In this document: positions 53,835-64,000 of the stretch, piece after piece | Layout of the letters: each line of letters starts with the position of its first letter | How positions within the stretch are numbered: the first letter of the stretch is position 1 | Assembly (NCBI GenBank): GCA_037176725.1 | Contig: JAZBRS010000076.1 | Coordinates: 115,649,001-115,713,000 of the forward strand | Source of the DNA: Posidonia oceanica | Lineage: Eukaryota > Streptophyta > Magnoliopsida > Alismatales > Posidoniaceae | DNA length: 64,000 bases | Direction of reading: 5' to 3' | Translations under genes and position numbers: made by a program | Notes under the pieces: generated by a model | What the model was told of the DNA's origin: nothing | Databases searched by the model: none | The model's input: only the letters and a program-made list of their open reading frames with translations

Positions 53835-55580
53835 GACCTCACTAACTTCACCAGTGCAGGTATCCTAGATTCAACAGGCAGTGAGGCCCCAGCACAGCAG
53901 GTGTCATGCTCGAGCTCTCTGCTGCTGGCAGAAGAATGGGTCTGCATTGAGGACTACTACTCAGATGAGGTGGAGTCTGGCATAGTTGAGGCAGCCCCAA
54001 CTAGCAGTAAGGATTAGCTCAGCGTGGCAACGTCTCGGTCAGTTTGCTCGGCACTCACTAGTGCAGCAGCAGAATTGGCAGGCCCTGGGGTAGGGCTGAC
54101 TGTTTCTCCTCTTCCTGCAGCTTCACCAAAGTCACCAACAGCCGCAGCTGCAGTGCCAGAGTCAGAAGCACGCCTGCTGACGTTATCCAGCAGTCAGCTT
54201 GTGGCTACAGCCGCGCCAGCATGGAAATCACCTTCTCCGACGGCGCAGTCAATCGGATCCGACGGCAGCGTGACTCAGCCCGCATCATTGACAGCGCCAC
54301 AAGCAAGCCAGGCGGCTTAGTCAGGCACACCGCTGTCAGCTTCAGCAGATCTTGCTATGCGGAAGATTCTCGCCGCTGCTACCGAGAGACCACCACTGTC
54401 ACCCACGGGCACCGGCGTTTCGTCCCCAAGCATGGCGGCTCGGCCATTGGCACCCCAAAAGAGCAGTTGTGCCTCCCCACTAGTAGCAGTAGTGACCCTG
54501 GCAGCCTACCCAGCAGTAGCAAAACAGATGCCCCAAGTAGCAGAAAGCCCAGCAGTCGAGCCAAGACTGGTCGCAAGCCTAGTAGTCGCCTATTACGTCG
54601 ACTCACCCTCGGATGAGGAGGGAGGAGCGGCTGCAGACGCTCAGATCGATTTCTCTATGGGAGAATTGGAACAGTTAATCCAAGAGCAGCTCGTGTCGCT
54701 GGCACAAGACGTGGCAGAACATGAGACAGCACAGAGGAAGGGGAAGGCCGTGGCCACGGATCCCTCTATCATGGTCCTAGAGGAAGATCTAGCGCTTGAG
54801 GCACCCGCTAGACCAGACGAGCTGATCACCCTGCAACCAGGGAGTGGGTCTCGATGGTTTGTGCAGCGCATGCCACACTTAGGCAATGCAGCGAGTGGCA
54901 GTACCCTGATCAGCTGCCAGCCTGATATATCCTTGGCGAGCACACCAGAGCATGCAGAGGAGGTAACGGCACAGTGAATACCAGCGGCACCAGCACCACA
55001 CGTAGCACTAGTAGCACAGCAAATAGCAGCAATAGCACAACATGCACCTGCTGTAGCACAACATGTGCAAGCAGTGGCACAGCAGGCACCAACAGCACAG
55101 CAGCAAGCAGTAGCACATGTAACCCCCGCACAGCAAGCAGTGGCACGGTTAGCTTCAACACAAACAGCAGCAGAATCAGCAGAGCCATCAGCAGAGTCAG
55201 AGCAGACAGAGCCAGCCGAGGAGCTTGCCAAGACAGAGGTCGCACGCCGAGGGTATAAAAACACTCAGGTAAGCATGACCATCCTATAGCGTCACCAGGG
55301 CCAAGCAGCAGAACACTTGCACTCCTTCGATATCACAGACCCCACCTTTGAGAAGGAGATCCTCTCGGAGCTTATTGCATAAGGAGAGGAGGATGATGCA
55401 GGCGAAGACGAGAATGATGAACCATCGCCTGAGTTCCGGCCCCACGACGACGATCCAGAGGGTCCCAACCAACATATCGAGGAGGAGACAGAGGTTGTCA
55501 GGATTGGCACAGCGGAAGAAGTCAGAGAGGTCCGCATTAGCATCCTTCTGTAGCCCCCGGCTAGAGCAAAATTCATCGCA
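53835..55580 (+). pseudogene. Element 2 protease-RT linker
   Basis: Ala/Ser/Thr-rich, open in the pol frame except for stops at 54318-54320, 54975-54977, 55287 and a few others. Islands conserved with element 3: YYVDSPSDEE, QIDFSMGELEQLIQEQL, GSRWFVQRMPHL, LHSFDITDPTFEKEIL, EEETEVVRIGTAEEVREV. Ogre elements described elsewhere carry an intron here; in this copy the frame runs through, so none is needed. Confidence 0.6.
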
Positions 55581-56903
55581 TTCTTGAACGAGTATGTGGA
55601 TGTCTTCGGCTGGAGCTACGAGGATATGGTTGGCCTCGACATTGAGATAGTTGTGCACAACCTACCTTTGGATCCAAACGCAAGGCCAGTAAAGCAGAAG
55701 ATAAGGCGATGGCGACCGCAGTGGCTACTCATGATTAAGGAAGAGATCATGAAGCAGCACAATGTTAACTTCCTCAAGGTCATCCGTTACCCTGAGTGGC
55801 TTGCAAACGTCGTATCAATGCCCAAAAAAGATGGACGAGTCCGCTTGTGCATCGACTATCGGGACATGAACAAGGCGAGTCCCAAGGATGATTTTCAACT
55901 GCCGCACATTGACATCCTAGTCGATAACATTGCAAGGCACAAAATGCTCTCTTTTGTGGACGGCTTTTCTGGCTATAACCAGATTAGAATGGCAGAGGAG
56001 GATATGGAGAAAACATCATTCATCACCCCTTGGGGTGTCTTCTGCTACCAAGTTATGCCATTTGGGCTGAAAAATGCTGGCACAACCTCTCAGAGGGCCA
56101 TGACTGCACTTTTCCACGACCTCATGCATCAAGAAGTTGAGGTATACGTGGATGATATGATTGCCAAGACCAAAGAGCTTGAGGATCACCTTGCCTGCTT
56201 AAGGAAGCTCTTTGACCGCTTAAGAAAGTACAAGCTGCGCCTCAACCCCAGCAAATGTGTATTCGGGGTATCTTCTGGTATGCTCCTGGGCTACATTGTT
56301 AGCCAGAGAGGGATTGAAGTGGACCTAATGAAGGCAAAAGCCATTGTGGACATGCCACCCCCTAGGGCAGAGAAAGAAGTCCAAGGCCTGCTTGGACGCC
56401 TACAGTATATCAATCGGTTCATTGCGTAGCTCAAGCCTATATGCGAACCGATCTTCAACCTCCTGAAGAAGAATGCACAGATTAACTGGAGCGAGGAGTG
56501 CCAAGCTGCCTTTGACAAGATCAAGCAGCTTCTAACCAAGCCTCCTGTTTTGGTCCCTCCCATGCTAGGGAGACCTTTACTTCTCTACCTCTCTACCACC
56601 CAGCATTCCATGGGCGCCGTCTTGGGCCAGCATGATGAATCTGGTAGAAAGGAGCATGCAATTTATTACCTGAGCAAGAAATTCAATGATTGCGAAGCCA
56701 AGTATAGCACAATGGAGAAGACCTACCTATCCCTCTTCTTGGCTGCACAGAAGCTGAGGCACTACATGATGGCATACCCAGTCCGGCTTCTATGCCGACA
56801 TGACCCCATCAAGTTCCTCTTCCAGAAGCCAGCAATGGTAGGCAGATGCATCAAGTGGCAGGTACTGTTGTCTCAGTATGACATCACCTTTGTCACGCAG
56901 TAA
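55581..56903 (+). pseudogene. Element 2 reverse transcriptase and RNase H
   Basis: RT: VKQKIRRWRPQW, LCIDYRDMNKASPKDDFQLP, SFVDGFSGYNQIRM, TSFITPWGVFCYQVMPFGLK, catalytic YVDD at 56145-56156, KCVFGVSSGMLLGYI, GRLQYINRFIA. A TAG (CAG in the other copy) follows at 56427-56429. RNase H continues: TTQHSMGAVLGQHDESGRK, HAIYYLSKKF, CRHDPIKFLFQKPAM. Ends at TAA 56901-56903. All pieces are in one frame with no insertion or deletion, so this is the better RT copy in the window. Confidence 0.9.
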
Positions 56904-57560
56904 GCCATGAAGGGCCAAGCCATGGCAGATCACCTTGCAGACTTTCCTTTGCCTGAATACCAGCCTCTCCAGACACAGTTCTTGGATGTGGACATCCTCT
57001 TTGCAATGGAAGACTCTGAGGAGGACCCTGAGGACTTAGAGCATTGGCAGTTGTACTTTGATGGCGCTGTCAACAAAAAGGGTGAAGGCATAGGCGTGGT
57101 GCTGACCACACCGTAGGGGCAAATGATTCCCTTTGCAAGGAAGCTGACCTTCAAATGCACTAATAATGAAATAGAATATGAAGCATGCATTCTGGGATTG
57201 AAGGTCGTGCTCAACCATGAGGTGTAGAAACTACATGTGAACGGCGATGCCATGCTGGTGATCTCCTAAGTGAATGGCAACTGAAGAACAAAGGATCCAA
57301 AGCTTGTGCCATATCACAAACACCTGCTGAAGCTAATAGAAGAATTTGCAAGCATCTGCTTCTCGTACATGAGCAGGGCAAGGAATGCATACACAGATAC
57401 GCTAGCAACCTTGGCATCCTGGCTCAGTATACCTGAAGATCGAGCAGTGGATGTATCAGTTACATGCATGGAGCAGCCTGTGCACTACATGAGCATAAAG
57501 GAGGCAGATCCGGTGGAAGAGCAACCTTGGTATTGCGATATCAAAGCCTTCCTGGAGTCT
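56904..57560 (+). pseudogene. Element 2 second RNase H-like domain
   Basis: MKGQAMADHLADFPLPEYQP, acidic EDSEEDPEDLEHW, LYFDGAVNKKGEGIG, NNEIEYEACILGLKV, NGDAMLVIS and NAYTDTLATLASWLS. Catalytic-type D, E, D, D present. Stops at 57114 (TAG), 57225 (TAG), 57267 (TAA) and 57282 (TGA). Confidence 0.8.
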
Positions 57561-58769
57561 GGCAGCCACCCGCCTGGCACCTCAGCAGCAGATAGAAGAA
57601 CTTTGGCGCGTCTGGCATCAAAGTATGTGTTAGGGGCAGGGCAGCTATACAGAAGGTCATACAGTCAGATGCTCCTACGCTGCTTGAGAAAGCAAGAGGC
57701 CGACACGCTTATGCTCCAAGTTCATGCAGGGACTTGTGGTCTGCATATGAATGGTGTGCTGCTGGCCAAGAAAATCATGTTGCAAGGCTACTTCTGGTCA
57801 ACCAAGGAGGCAGACTGCTTCCAGTTCGTGCAAAGATGCCACAACTGCCAGATCCATGGTAATCTTATGCACGCTCCCCCGTAGGAATTGCATAGCATGT
57901 CCTCGCCATGGCCCTTCTCCACCTGGGGGATTGATGTCATCGGCGCCAAACACCCTGCTGCATCGAATGGTCATCACTTCATCCTGGTAGTGATAGACTA
58001 TTTCACTAAGTGGGTGGAAGCAGCCTCCTACAAGGCAGTCACAGCTACGATGACAGAGAGGCTTATCAGAAATAACATTGTCACCCGATATGGGGTCCTG
58101 CATGCAATCATCTTTGACAACAGCTCGAATTTCATTGCAAAGAGGATCGAGGAATACCTGCAAAAGCATCAGATCAAACATCATAGATCCTCACCATATC
58201 GACCGCAGATGAATAGAGCAGTGGAGTCTACCAATAAAAACATTGTGAAAATAATGAAGAAGATGGCAGAAACCCACATAGACTGGCATGACAAGCTCCT
58301 GTACGCACTCTGGGTGTACAGAACCTCGGTACAAACCTCGACAGGAGCCACCCCGTATTCGTTGGCATATGGCATGGAGGTAGTGCTGCCTGTCGAAGTA
58401 GAGATCCCTTCATTGCGAATCCTGTAAGAAGTAGAGCTGGAAGAAGCAGAATGGGTCGAGGACCACTACGCCCAGCTCAACCTGATTGATGAGCGAAGAT
58501 TGCAAGCAATGCACAACGCTCACTGCGACTAGAAGTTGACGACAAGAGCATACCTGAAGAAGGTACGACCCAGGAGCTTCCAGCCAGTTGACCTCGTCTT
58601 GCGAGCCATCCACCTGCTAGACGGTCGAGGCAAATTCTGACCCAACTGGCGTGGCCCCTTTGTGGTCAAGCAGGCATTCTCAAGCGGCGTAGCAATTCTT
58701 GAGGACATGAATGAGACCAGGCAGTCAGAGCCAGTCAATGCATGCTATCTCAAGAAGTACTATCAGTAG
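57561..58769 (+). pseudogene. Element 2 integrase
   Basis: Zinc region HAGTCGLHMNGVLLAKKI, CHNCQIHGNLMHAPP. Core: STWGIDVIGAK (D), IIFDNSSNFIAKR (D), NRAVESTNKNIVKIMKKM (E). C-terminus WRGPFVVKQAFSSGVAIL (GPY/F-like), ending CYLKKYYQ at TAG 58767-58769. Stops at 57882 (TAG), 58425 (TAA), about 58531 (TAG) and 58638 (TGA). The second-Asp motif reads DNSS where element 3 has DNGS. In frame with RT throughout. Confidence 0.88.
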
Positions 58770-60250
58770 GCCGACCCCTGCCTTGCAGAGCGTTCTCTCC
58801 CATCCCATCCTTTGCATCCTCTTTTTTCCTTGTATATCTTTCTACATTCCAATCTTGTCCCTTGCATTCTCGCTCTCTCTACATAAATCCTTGCATTTCC
58901 ATCTCTTTCAGCATATCTCAAGTAAAAACCAAAATTCCCAGCAAAAATCATGCATCGCATCTGGCTCGATGATGAAATCGGATGTGCTTGCCTGCTCTGG
59001 AAGGAGTCTACCCTGCCTCACCTGACACTGCTTAGGCATCTTAGCTAGTGAGGGAGCCACCTTTCACGTGAGAACAAGCGAAATAACCAAACCCCTTAGG
59101 ACTTGCACCTCCCAAGCGAGATAAAATGCTAGGGTGTGAGCAAGAGTGTAAGCCATAAAAGGATATGTCTGAGCATGGGCATAAAAAGAAAGGCAAATAG
59201 AAGGCGAAGGCAGAAGCAGGCCCTAAAGATAGAGGCGTGTAGCATAACCCTGTCCCTCCGAACTGCTTTGGAGACGGTCCACCATTTTGCACCTGGAAGC
59301 CTCAAACCCACCTCAAAACCCCGGCGCCCATTACCTCTAAGCCAGGGATAGTAGAAGCCTGCAAAAAAAAAAGAAAAGAACAAAAAAGAAAGAAAACAAA
59401 AGAAGCAAGAAAAAAGGGAGGAAAGACAAAAGTCAACTCCAGTAAGAAAAAAAACAAGTAGTGCAGTCCCGCCCCTTTATCTGTTTTAGAGATGAGCTAA
59501 GTATGTGCCTGGGGAATCCACAAACCCTGCAAAGCCTTTAAACCTAGCAAGGCCTAGCAAGCAGCTCCCCAGCTTCAACCAGGTGCCCATTACCTCTAGG
59601 TTAGGGATGGGGGAAACCTACATGCCTAGGAGGGAGCAAAGAGAAGCAAAAAGAGTAGGTGTAGGTCCTTGGGAGTTTGGCCTGGAGCCTGTCCTTAGGC
59701 ACTGCAAATAACCCTTTCCTGAGCACCACCAGCAAGTTAAAAGTTTGAGTAGAGTCCAGTGAGTCAGGGACCCCTCTCGTCCTCTACAGCAGGCGTTAAG
59801 CACTCCATATGCTGAGGGCTACAGCATATAAGCAAAAATCATGCATACATTTACAGCATCTACCATAAATCATGTACATATCTACACATATCAATCGCAA
59901 ACCATGCATGCATGCACAGCATAAGTCATTCCCTCCTTCTATCTTCCCGCTCTGTAAAACTTGGCTCGACGTTGAGACAATACTTCTATCAAGCATGCGT
60001 CGACCTTCATCAAGCTGCATCGGTCCAGAGCTCCGAACTACCACTTTCCCTAGCAGAACTGCCTTTGTCTGAATATGTTTAATATCTACACTCTGAATGC
60101 TAAGTGCTGAACATGCTAAAATGGTAGTTTTGAAATCTGCATCTTTACCAGCCAGTGGTTACATGCCTATACCTGATCTGATGAACTGCAACTCTGATTA
60201 CAGGTACCTGAGGTTTCTGCACCAGCAACTTGCACTTTCTCTCCTACACA
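58770..60250 (+). other. Element 2 gene-free region between integrase and extra ORF
   Basis: No conserved ORF. Matches 33757-35253 in reverse. Contains the purine tract described at 59358-59460 and a block with GGAGTTTGGCCTGGAGCCTG near 59670. Confidence 0.6.
59358..59460 (+). promoter_or_regulatory. Internal purine-rich tract, possible central PPT
   Basis: Nearly pure A/G for about 90 bases (AAAAGAAAAGAACAAAAAAG and similar), mirrored at 34545-34670 in element 3. Position between integrase and the extra ORF recalls a central polypurine tract or an exonic enhancer. No functional evidence beyond composition. Confidence 0.3.
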
Positions 60251-61453
60251 ATGGGTTATCCTACTCTGGTCACTCCCATGCACTGCTCAAATGCCCTGCG
60301 AGAATGGGTTGGTAAACTCACTAAAGCCGACCATGAGAAGCTGCGCACTTGGGGTATTCCGTCCAAGCTTCTGAAGGCAACAGACGTTGAAGTAAGCCGG
60401 CATCTCCTATGCGTTGCGGCAAGGTTCTGGAAGCCAGCGCAACATGTCTTCCGCTTCAGCAGGACAGAGTTGACTCCTACACTAGAGGAACTGCACTAGA
60501 TTTGCGGCTTCTCCAAGATCATAGGATCTCCAGTCGTCATGAGGCACGATGGGTACACTGCGGTCCTGAGCCAGCTGACTGGGCTCTCTACCAAAAGCTG
60601 CCAACAAAGGTTAATCTGCACCAGCGGGCCCGCGCCCTTGCTTCGCCTAGCCCATTTTGATATAGTTATGGAAAAGCGTGCTGAACTCGGAGACGAGCTG
60701 TGGCTCCGGGGATTCGTCACCTGCTTTCTGGGCGAACTCATCTTCACGCTTGGTAGGATGACAGTTGCAATCGAGATTGCTGAGATTGCACTTGCAGTGG
60801 TGACCCGGCAAATCGACCTGGCACCAGTTGTCCTTGCAGAAACATACCGCGGGCTGGACCGCATCGTACACTGCTGCTGCCAGTTCCACGGCTGCAGAGT
60901 ACTCATGTAGATCTAGCTAGCTGCACACCTGGAGATGGACCTTCTGTGCCCTCAGAGGCATGCCATTGAAACATACTACAGTAGTGGTCATGCAAGAACC
61001 ATCAAGAGCGTACCAGAGGAATACTAGAAGCTGTCTGAGCTAACGGATGATGCAGTGACTTGGCGAATCATCCCATCCACAGCTGAACCCTTCACCGTCT
61101 TCTTCGATGCTCGCGACACGCGAGTTGTAGTGCTGCCAGGATTCACCAGGGGTGTGGAATACCACCATATTCGAGTCATGCGGCAGTTGGGCTACTGGTA
61201 GGGCACCTTTATCGATAGCACTGTGCCTAGGCTCATGCAGACTTACCCCCTCAGCACAACAGCATCCACAACAGTACTAGCAGACCTGATGCGGCACGGG
61301 GTCAAGTCTACAGACATTGCAACTGTGAAGGGCTCAGGATGTACTTCTGAGTATGTCACTGAGGTGCAGGGACTCTAGCCCCTCAACGAGATTCCTCCTG
61401 GCGCCCCCCAGTTTCCTGACTCCCATAAAGCGAAGAAGGTTCGACTTGACTAG
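60251..61453 (+). pseudogene. Element 2 extra ORF, PMD/DUF7745-like, unknown function
   Basis: ATG 60251 to TAG 61451-61453, 400 codons in a single frame with six premature stops at 60497, 60908, 60914, 61025, 61199 and 61376, all TAG. Blocks: ALREWVGKLTKADHEKLRTW, LLKATDVEVSRHLL, FWKPAQHVFRFSRTELTPTL, TCFLGELIFTLGRMTVAIEI, TRQIDLAPVVLAETYRGLD, DDAVTWRIIPSTAEP, VLPGFTRGVEYHHIRVM, STTASTTVLADLM. Resembles plant mobile domain / DUF7745 proteins; no catalytic motif recognised. The 61199 stop is shared with element 3 (32810-32808). Retention in two copies at the same place indicates that it belongs to the element. Confidence 0.65.
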
Positions 61454-62035
61454 GCGTCTGTGCACTTGTTTGTTTGTATAGCTTTTCTTGAATCATGCTG
61501 TATCTCTTTGGCCTACCAGAGGCGTGTAACCAGAGATTCACTTAATACAAAGACGTTTCACGCCATTTGTTTGTGTCGCATGCCTTGCCTATTGCATATC
61601 TTGTTCCTGCCAGGTTGTTACAGGACCTGCATCAAGCACTTCAAAGCATTAGCCCATGCAAGCAGCTTAGAGCAGCCTCGCAAGAAATCTAGAGCAGTTC
61701 CCTCTACAAGCACCATGCCAGCAGCCTCAGTAGGGAGTTGCAGCAAAGCTCCCCCTACGATCGACATACGCGCAAGAACCTCTGCAGACCCATGCATCGC
61801 CGCAACCGCCTTTGCCCGGATCGCTCTGGGCTAGTATCCCCTACTGCTCGTTTGGCAAACGTGTTAGTTTTGCCTACATTTCCTTGCTTTCTCGATACTA
61901 GGGATGCCTCAGCTGTCCCATGGTATCATCCCTGAAACCATGGGCATCTTTTTAACTACCCTCTGGTATTGCTTCCTCTCCCTTTTCCTTCTTTTTGCTA
62001 ACTTCCCTCCGTGTAGACGAAGTCTTTCGCATGTG
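61454..62035 (+). other. Element 2 spacer before the hairpin array
   Basis: No credible ORF. Contains the words CTAGGGATGCC and TGGTATCATCCC (61900-61930), matching 32065-32120 of element 3. Confidence 0.6.
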
Positions 62036-63797
62036 TTCTTGTGCGAGGTCAGGCCTACTTGCTTCCTCGGGTGAGGACAAGCCCTGCTTGGCTCCGTGTG
62101 GACAGAGCCCCTGTCTGTTTCCTTGGGCGAGGATCAAACCTACTTGCTTCCTCATGCGAGGACAAGCCTTGTGCAGCTCCATGCGGATGGAGTTCCTTGC
62201 TTCCTCAGGCGAGGATTAGGCCAGCTTATTCGTTGACCGAGGATAAGCGTATGCGCACCCCGCTTGCTTCCTCGGGCGAGGACAAGCCTTTTTCCTTTCT
62301 TGCTTGCTTTCTCGAGCGAGGACAAGCCTTTTTCTTTTCGCGTGACTTCCCTCCGTGCGGATGGGGTCCGTCCTGCTTGCTTCCTCGGACGAGGACAAGC
62401 CTCTTTCTTCTTGCCTTCTGCGCGACTCCGCTCCGTGCGGATGGGGTCCCGCCTGCTTGCTTCTTCGGGCGAGGACAAGCCTTTTTCCTTTCTTGCTTGC
62501 TTCCTCGAGCGAGGACAAGCCTTTTTCTTTTCACGTGACTTCCCTCCATACAGACAGGGTCCCGCCTGCTTGCTTCCTTGGGCGAGGACAAGCCTCTTTC
62601 TTCTTACCTTCTGCGTGACTCCGCTTCGTGCAAACGGGGTCCCGCCTGCTTGCTTCCTCAGGTGAGGACAAGCCTTTTTCTTTTCGCGTGACTTCCCTCC
62701 GTGCAGATGGGGTCCCACCTGCTTGCTTCCTCAGGCGAGGACAAGCCTCTTTCTTCTTGACTTCTGCGTGATTCCGCTCCATGCGGACGGGGTCCCGCCT
62801 GCTTGCTTCCTCGGACGAGGACAAGCCTTTTTTCTTTTCTTGCTTGCTTCCTCGAGCGAGGACAAGCCTTTTTGCTATTCGCGTGACTTCCCTCCGTGCA
62901 GACAAGGTCCCGCCTGCTTGCTTCCTCAGGCAAGGACAAGCCTCTTTCTTCTTGCCTTCTGCGCGACTCCGCTCCATGCGGACGGGGTCCCGCCTGCTTG
63001 CTTCCTCGAGCGAGGACAAGTCTTTTTTCTTTTGGCTTGCTTCCTCGTGCGAGGACGAGCCCCCCTGTGGCTTCGCTCTGTGCGGATGAAGTCCCTCCTG
63101 TTTTCTCAGGCGAGGATCAGGCCCGCTTGTTTCCCTGGTCGGGGACAAGCCCCCCGGGTGACTTCACTCCGTGTGGACGAAGTCCCTTGTCAGTCCCCTC
63201 GGGTGAGGATCAGACTACTGCTTGCTTCCTCGAGCGAGGACAAGCCCCCCCTTGGATTCTGTCTACGTGGAATCGCCTACTTGCTTCCTCGGGCGAGGAC
63301 AAGCCTTTGCCGTCTCCGTCCGCACGGAGACCGCACTTGCTTCCTTGGGCGAGGACAAGCTCTTCTCGGACCCCGTATGCTCGGAGTCATGCCCTGTATC
63401 CTCGTGCGAGGATCAGCCCTCGCATGGCTTCGCTCCGTACAGACGATGCCCACACTTGCCTACCCCCTTTCTCTTTCTTGCTGGCTTCCTCAGCCGAGGA
63501 CAAGCTCTTCTCGGACCCTGTATGCTCGGAGTCCTGCCCTGTATCCTCATGCAAGGATCAGCCCTTGCATGGCTTCGCTCCGTGCAGACGATGCCCACAC
63601 TTGCCTATCCCCCTTTCCCTTTCTTGCTTGTTTCTTCAGGCGAGGACAAGCTCTTCTCAGACCCCGTATGCTCGGAGTCCTGCCCTATATCCTCGTGCGA
63701 GGATCAGCCCTTGCGTGGCTTCGCTCCGTGCGGACGATGCCCATGCTTGCCTTCCCCCTTTCTTTTCTTGCTTGTTTCCTTGGGCAAGGACAAGCTG
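62036..63797 (+). repeat. TCCTCG/CGAGGA hairpin array of element 2, ~31 units
   Basis: About 31 hairpins of the form GCTTGCTTCCTCG, short loop, CGAGGACAAGC, at 62068, 62148, 62271, 62308, 62381, 62462, 62500 and so on to 63777. Spacers of about 15-60 bp contain CTCCGTGCGGA and GGGGTCCCGCC. The 310-378 codon open frames over this array are by-products of repeat units free of stops. Confidence 0.9.
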
Positions 63798-64000
63798 CTT
63801 CTATTCCCTTGCAGGCTGGCAGCCCTAACTGCTCAGTCGACAGCCATCAATTTGTCTAACCCCTTTGCTTGTTGGGCTAGCAGCCCTAACTGCTCAGATG
63901 CCAAGCCCGTCAGTCTTGTCAGGCGTCCCCTTTTGTGAGCTCGGACTAATTCCCAAACTCATGCATTGCATTGCAGCTTTCTTTGCTTCCCTTCTGCATC
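63798..64000 (+). other. Element 2 tail, upstream of the predicted 3' LTR
   Basis: Two palindromic words (GGGCTAGCAGCCC-type) with AGCCCTAACTGCT at 63817 and 63880, then sequence matching 30180-30240 of element 3. The window ends about 310 bp short of the expected PPT and 3' LTR. Confidence 0.7.

Larger units (their letters stand above)
22968..64000 (+). mobile_element. Element 2: giant Ogre-like gypsy element, + orientation, 3' end outside
   Basis: 5' LTR A (22968-26496), tRNA-Arg-type PBS, leader cut by element 3 at 26547-48853, then leader, gag, protease, G-patch, RT, RNase H domains, integrase (to 58769), an extra ORF (60251-61453) and a hairpin array (62036-63797). The last bases match the internal sequence of element 3 that lies about 310 bp before its 3' LTR, so the 3' LTR should begin near 64310. 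Left flank GCCAT (22963-22967) is the predicted target duplication. Without element 3 and including the missing 3' LTR it would be about 22 kb. Confidence 0.9.

Noticed and set aside
55261..55300. Splice donor-like CAGGTAAGC just before RT, as the Ogre intron
   Set aside because: The site is altered in element 3, no acceptor at a plausible distance was found, and the frame is continuous without splicing.
62723..63859. 378-codon open frame (also 310 and 238 codons in other frames) over the hairpin array
   Set aside because: All frames stay open because the repeat unit has few stop codons; content is repeat-derived Arg/Pro/Ser and does not match any domain.

Overview
The window is repeat-rich plant nuclear DNA with no supportable single-copy host gene. 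It is built almost entirely of LTR retrotransposons of plant-specific types: Ty3/gypsy elements of the Tat/Ogre kind with a tRNA-Arg-type primer site, and a Ty1/copia element with an initiator-tRNA-Met primer site. A LINE-type DUF4283 zinc-knuckle ORF sits at the left edge. Elements over 20 kb and LTRs over 3 kb suggest a flowering plant, probably a eudicot, with a large genome. The species cannot be named from the sequence.

Layout, left to right. 2-1732: DUF4283/CCHC ORF with a 3' tail and poly(A). 1733-7116: low-complexity DNA passing into the 3' part of an Ogre-type LTR (LTR D, +). 7113-10174: a related LTR in the opposite orientation (LTR E, -). 10175-22967: remnant of a Tat-type gypsy element (element 1, +) with G-patch, RT and RNase H. 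It is split by a complete copia element (12737-22062, -, target duplication GCTCT) that carries an extra env-like ORF. 22968-64000: a giant Ogre-like element (element 2, +) inserted in element 1; its 3' LTR lies beyond the window. 26547-48853: a complete 22.3 kb copy of the same family (element 3, -, target duplication TTCTC), inserted in element 2 about 45 bp past its 5' LTR.

Each giant element has, in order: a 3.3-3.5 kb LTR, PBS, leader, gag, aspartic protease, G-patch, an Ala/Pro-rich linker, RT, RNase H, a second RNase H-like domain, integrase, an extra sense ORF of unknown function, a hairpin array, PPT and 3' LTR. In element 2 everything from late gag to integrase stays in one frame, interrupted mainly by TAG codons. 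All copies are decayed.

The most unusual feature is the recurrence of short inverted-repeat (hairpin) arrays with different sequences in each family. LTRs A, B and C carry the 18-bp palindrome GCGTCCAACGTTGGACGC inside larger dyads about 230-240 bp apart. LTR E has GTCGCC/GGCGGC hairpins at nearly the same spacing. The giant elements carry about 29 and 31 TCCTCG/CGAGGA hairpins between the extra ORF and the 3' LTR. The copia element has 41-bp TTCCGAA/TTCGGAA repeats. LTR A and LTR B also face each other across 50 bp, forming an inverted repeat with arms over 3.3 kb.
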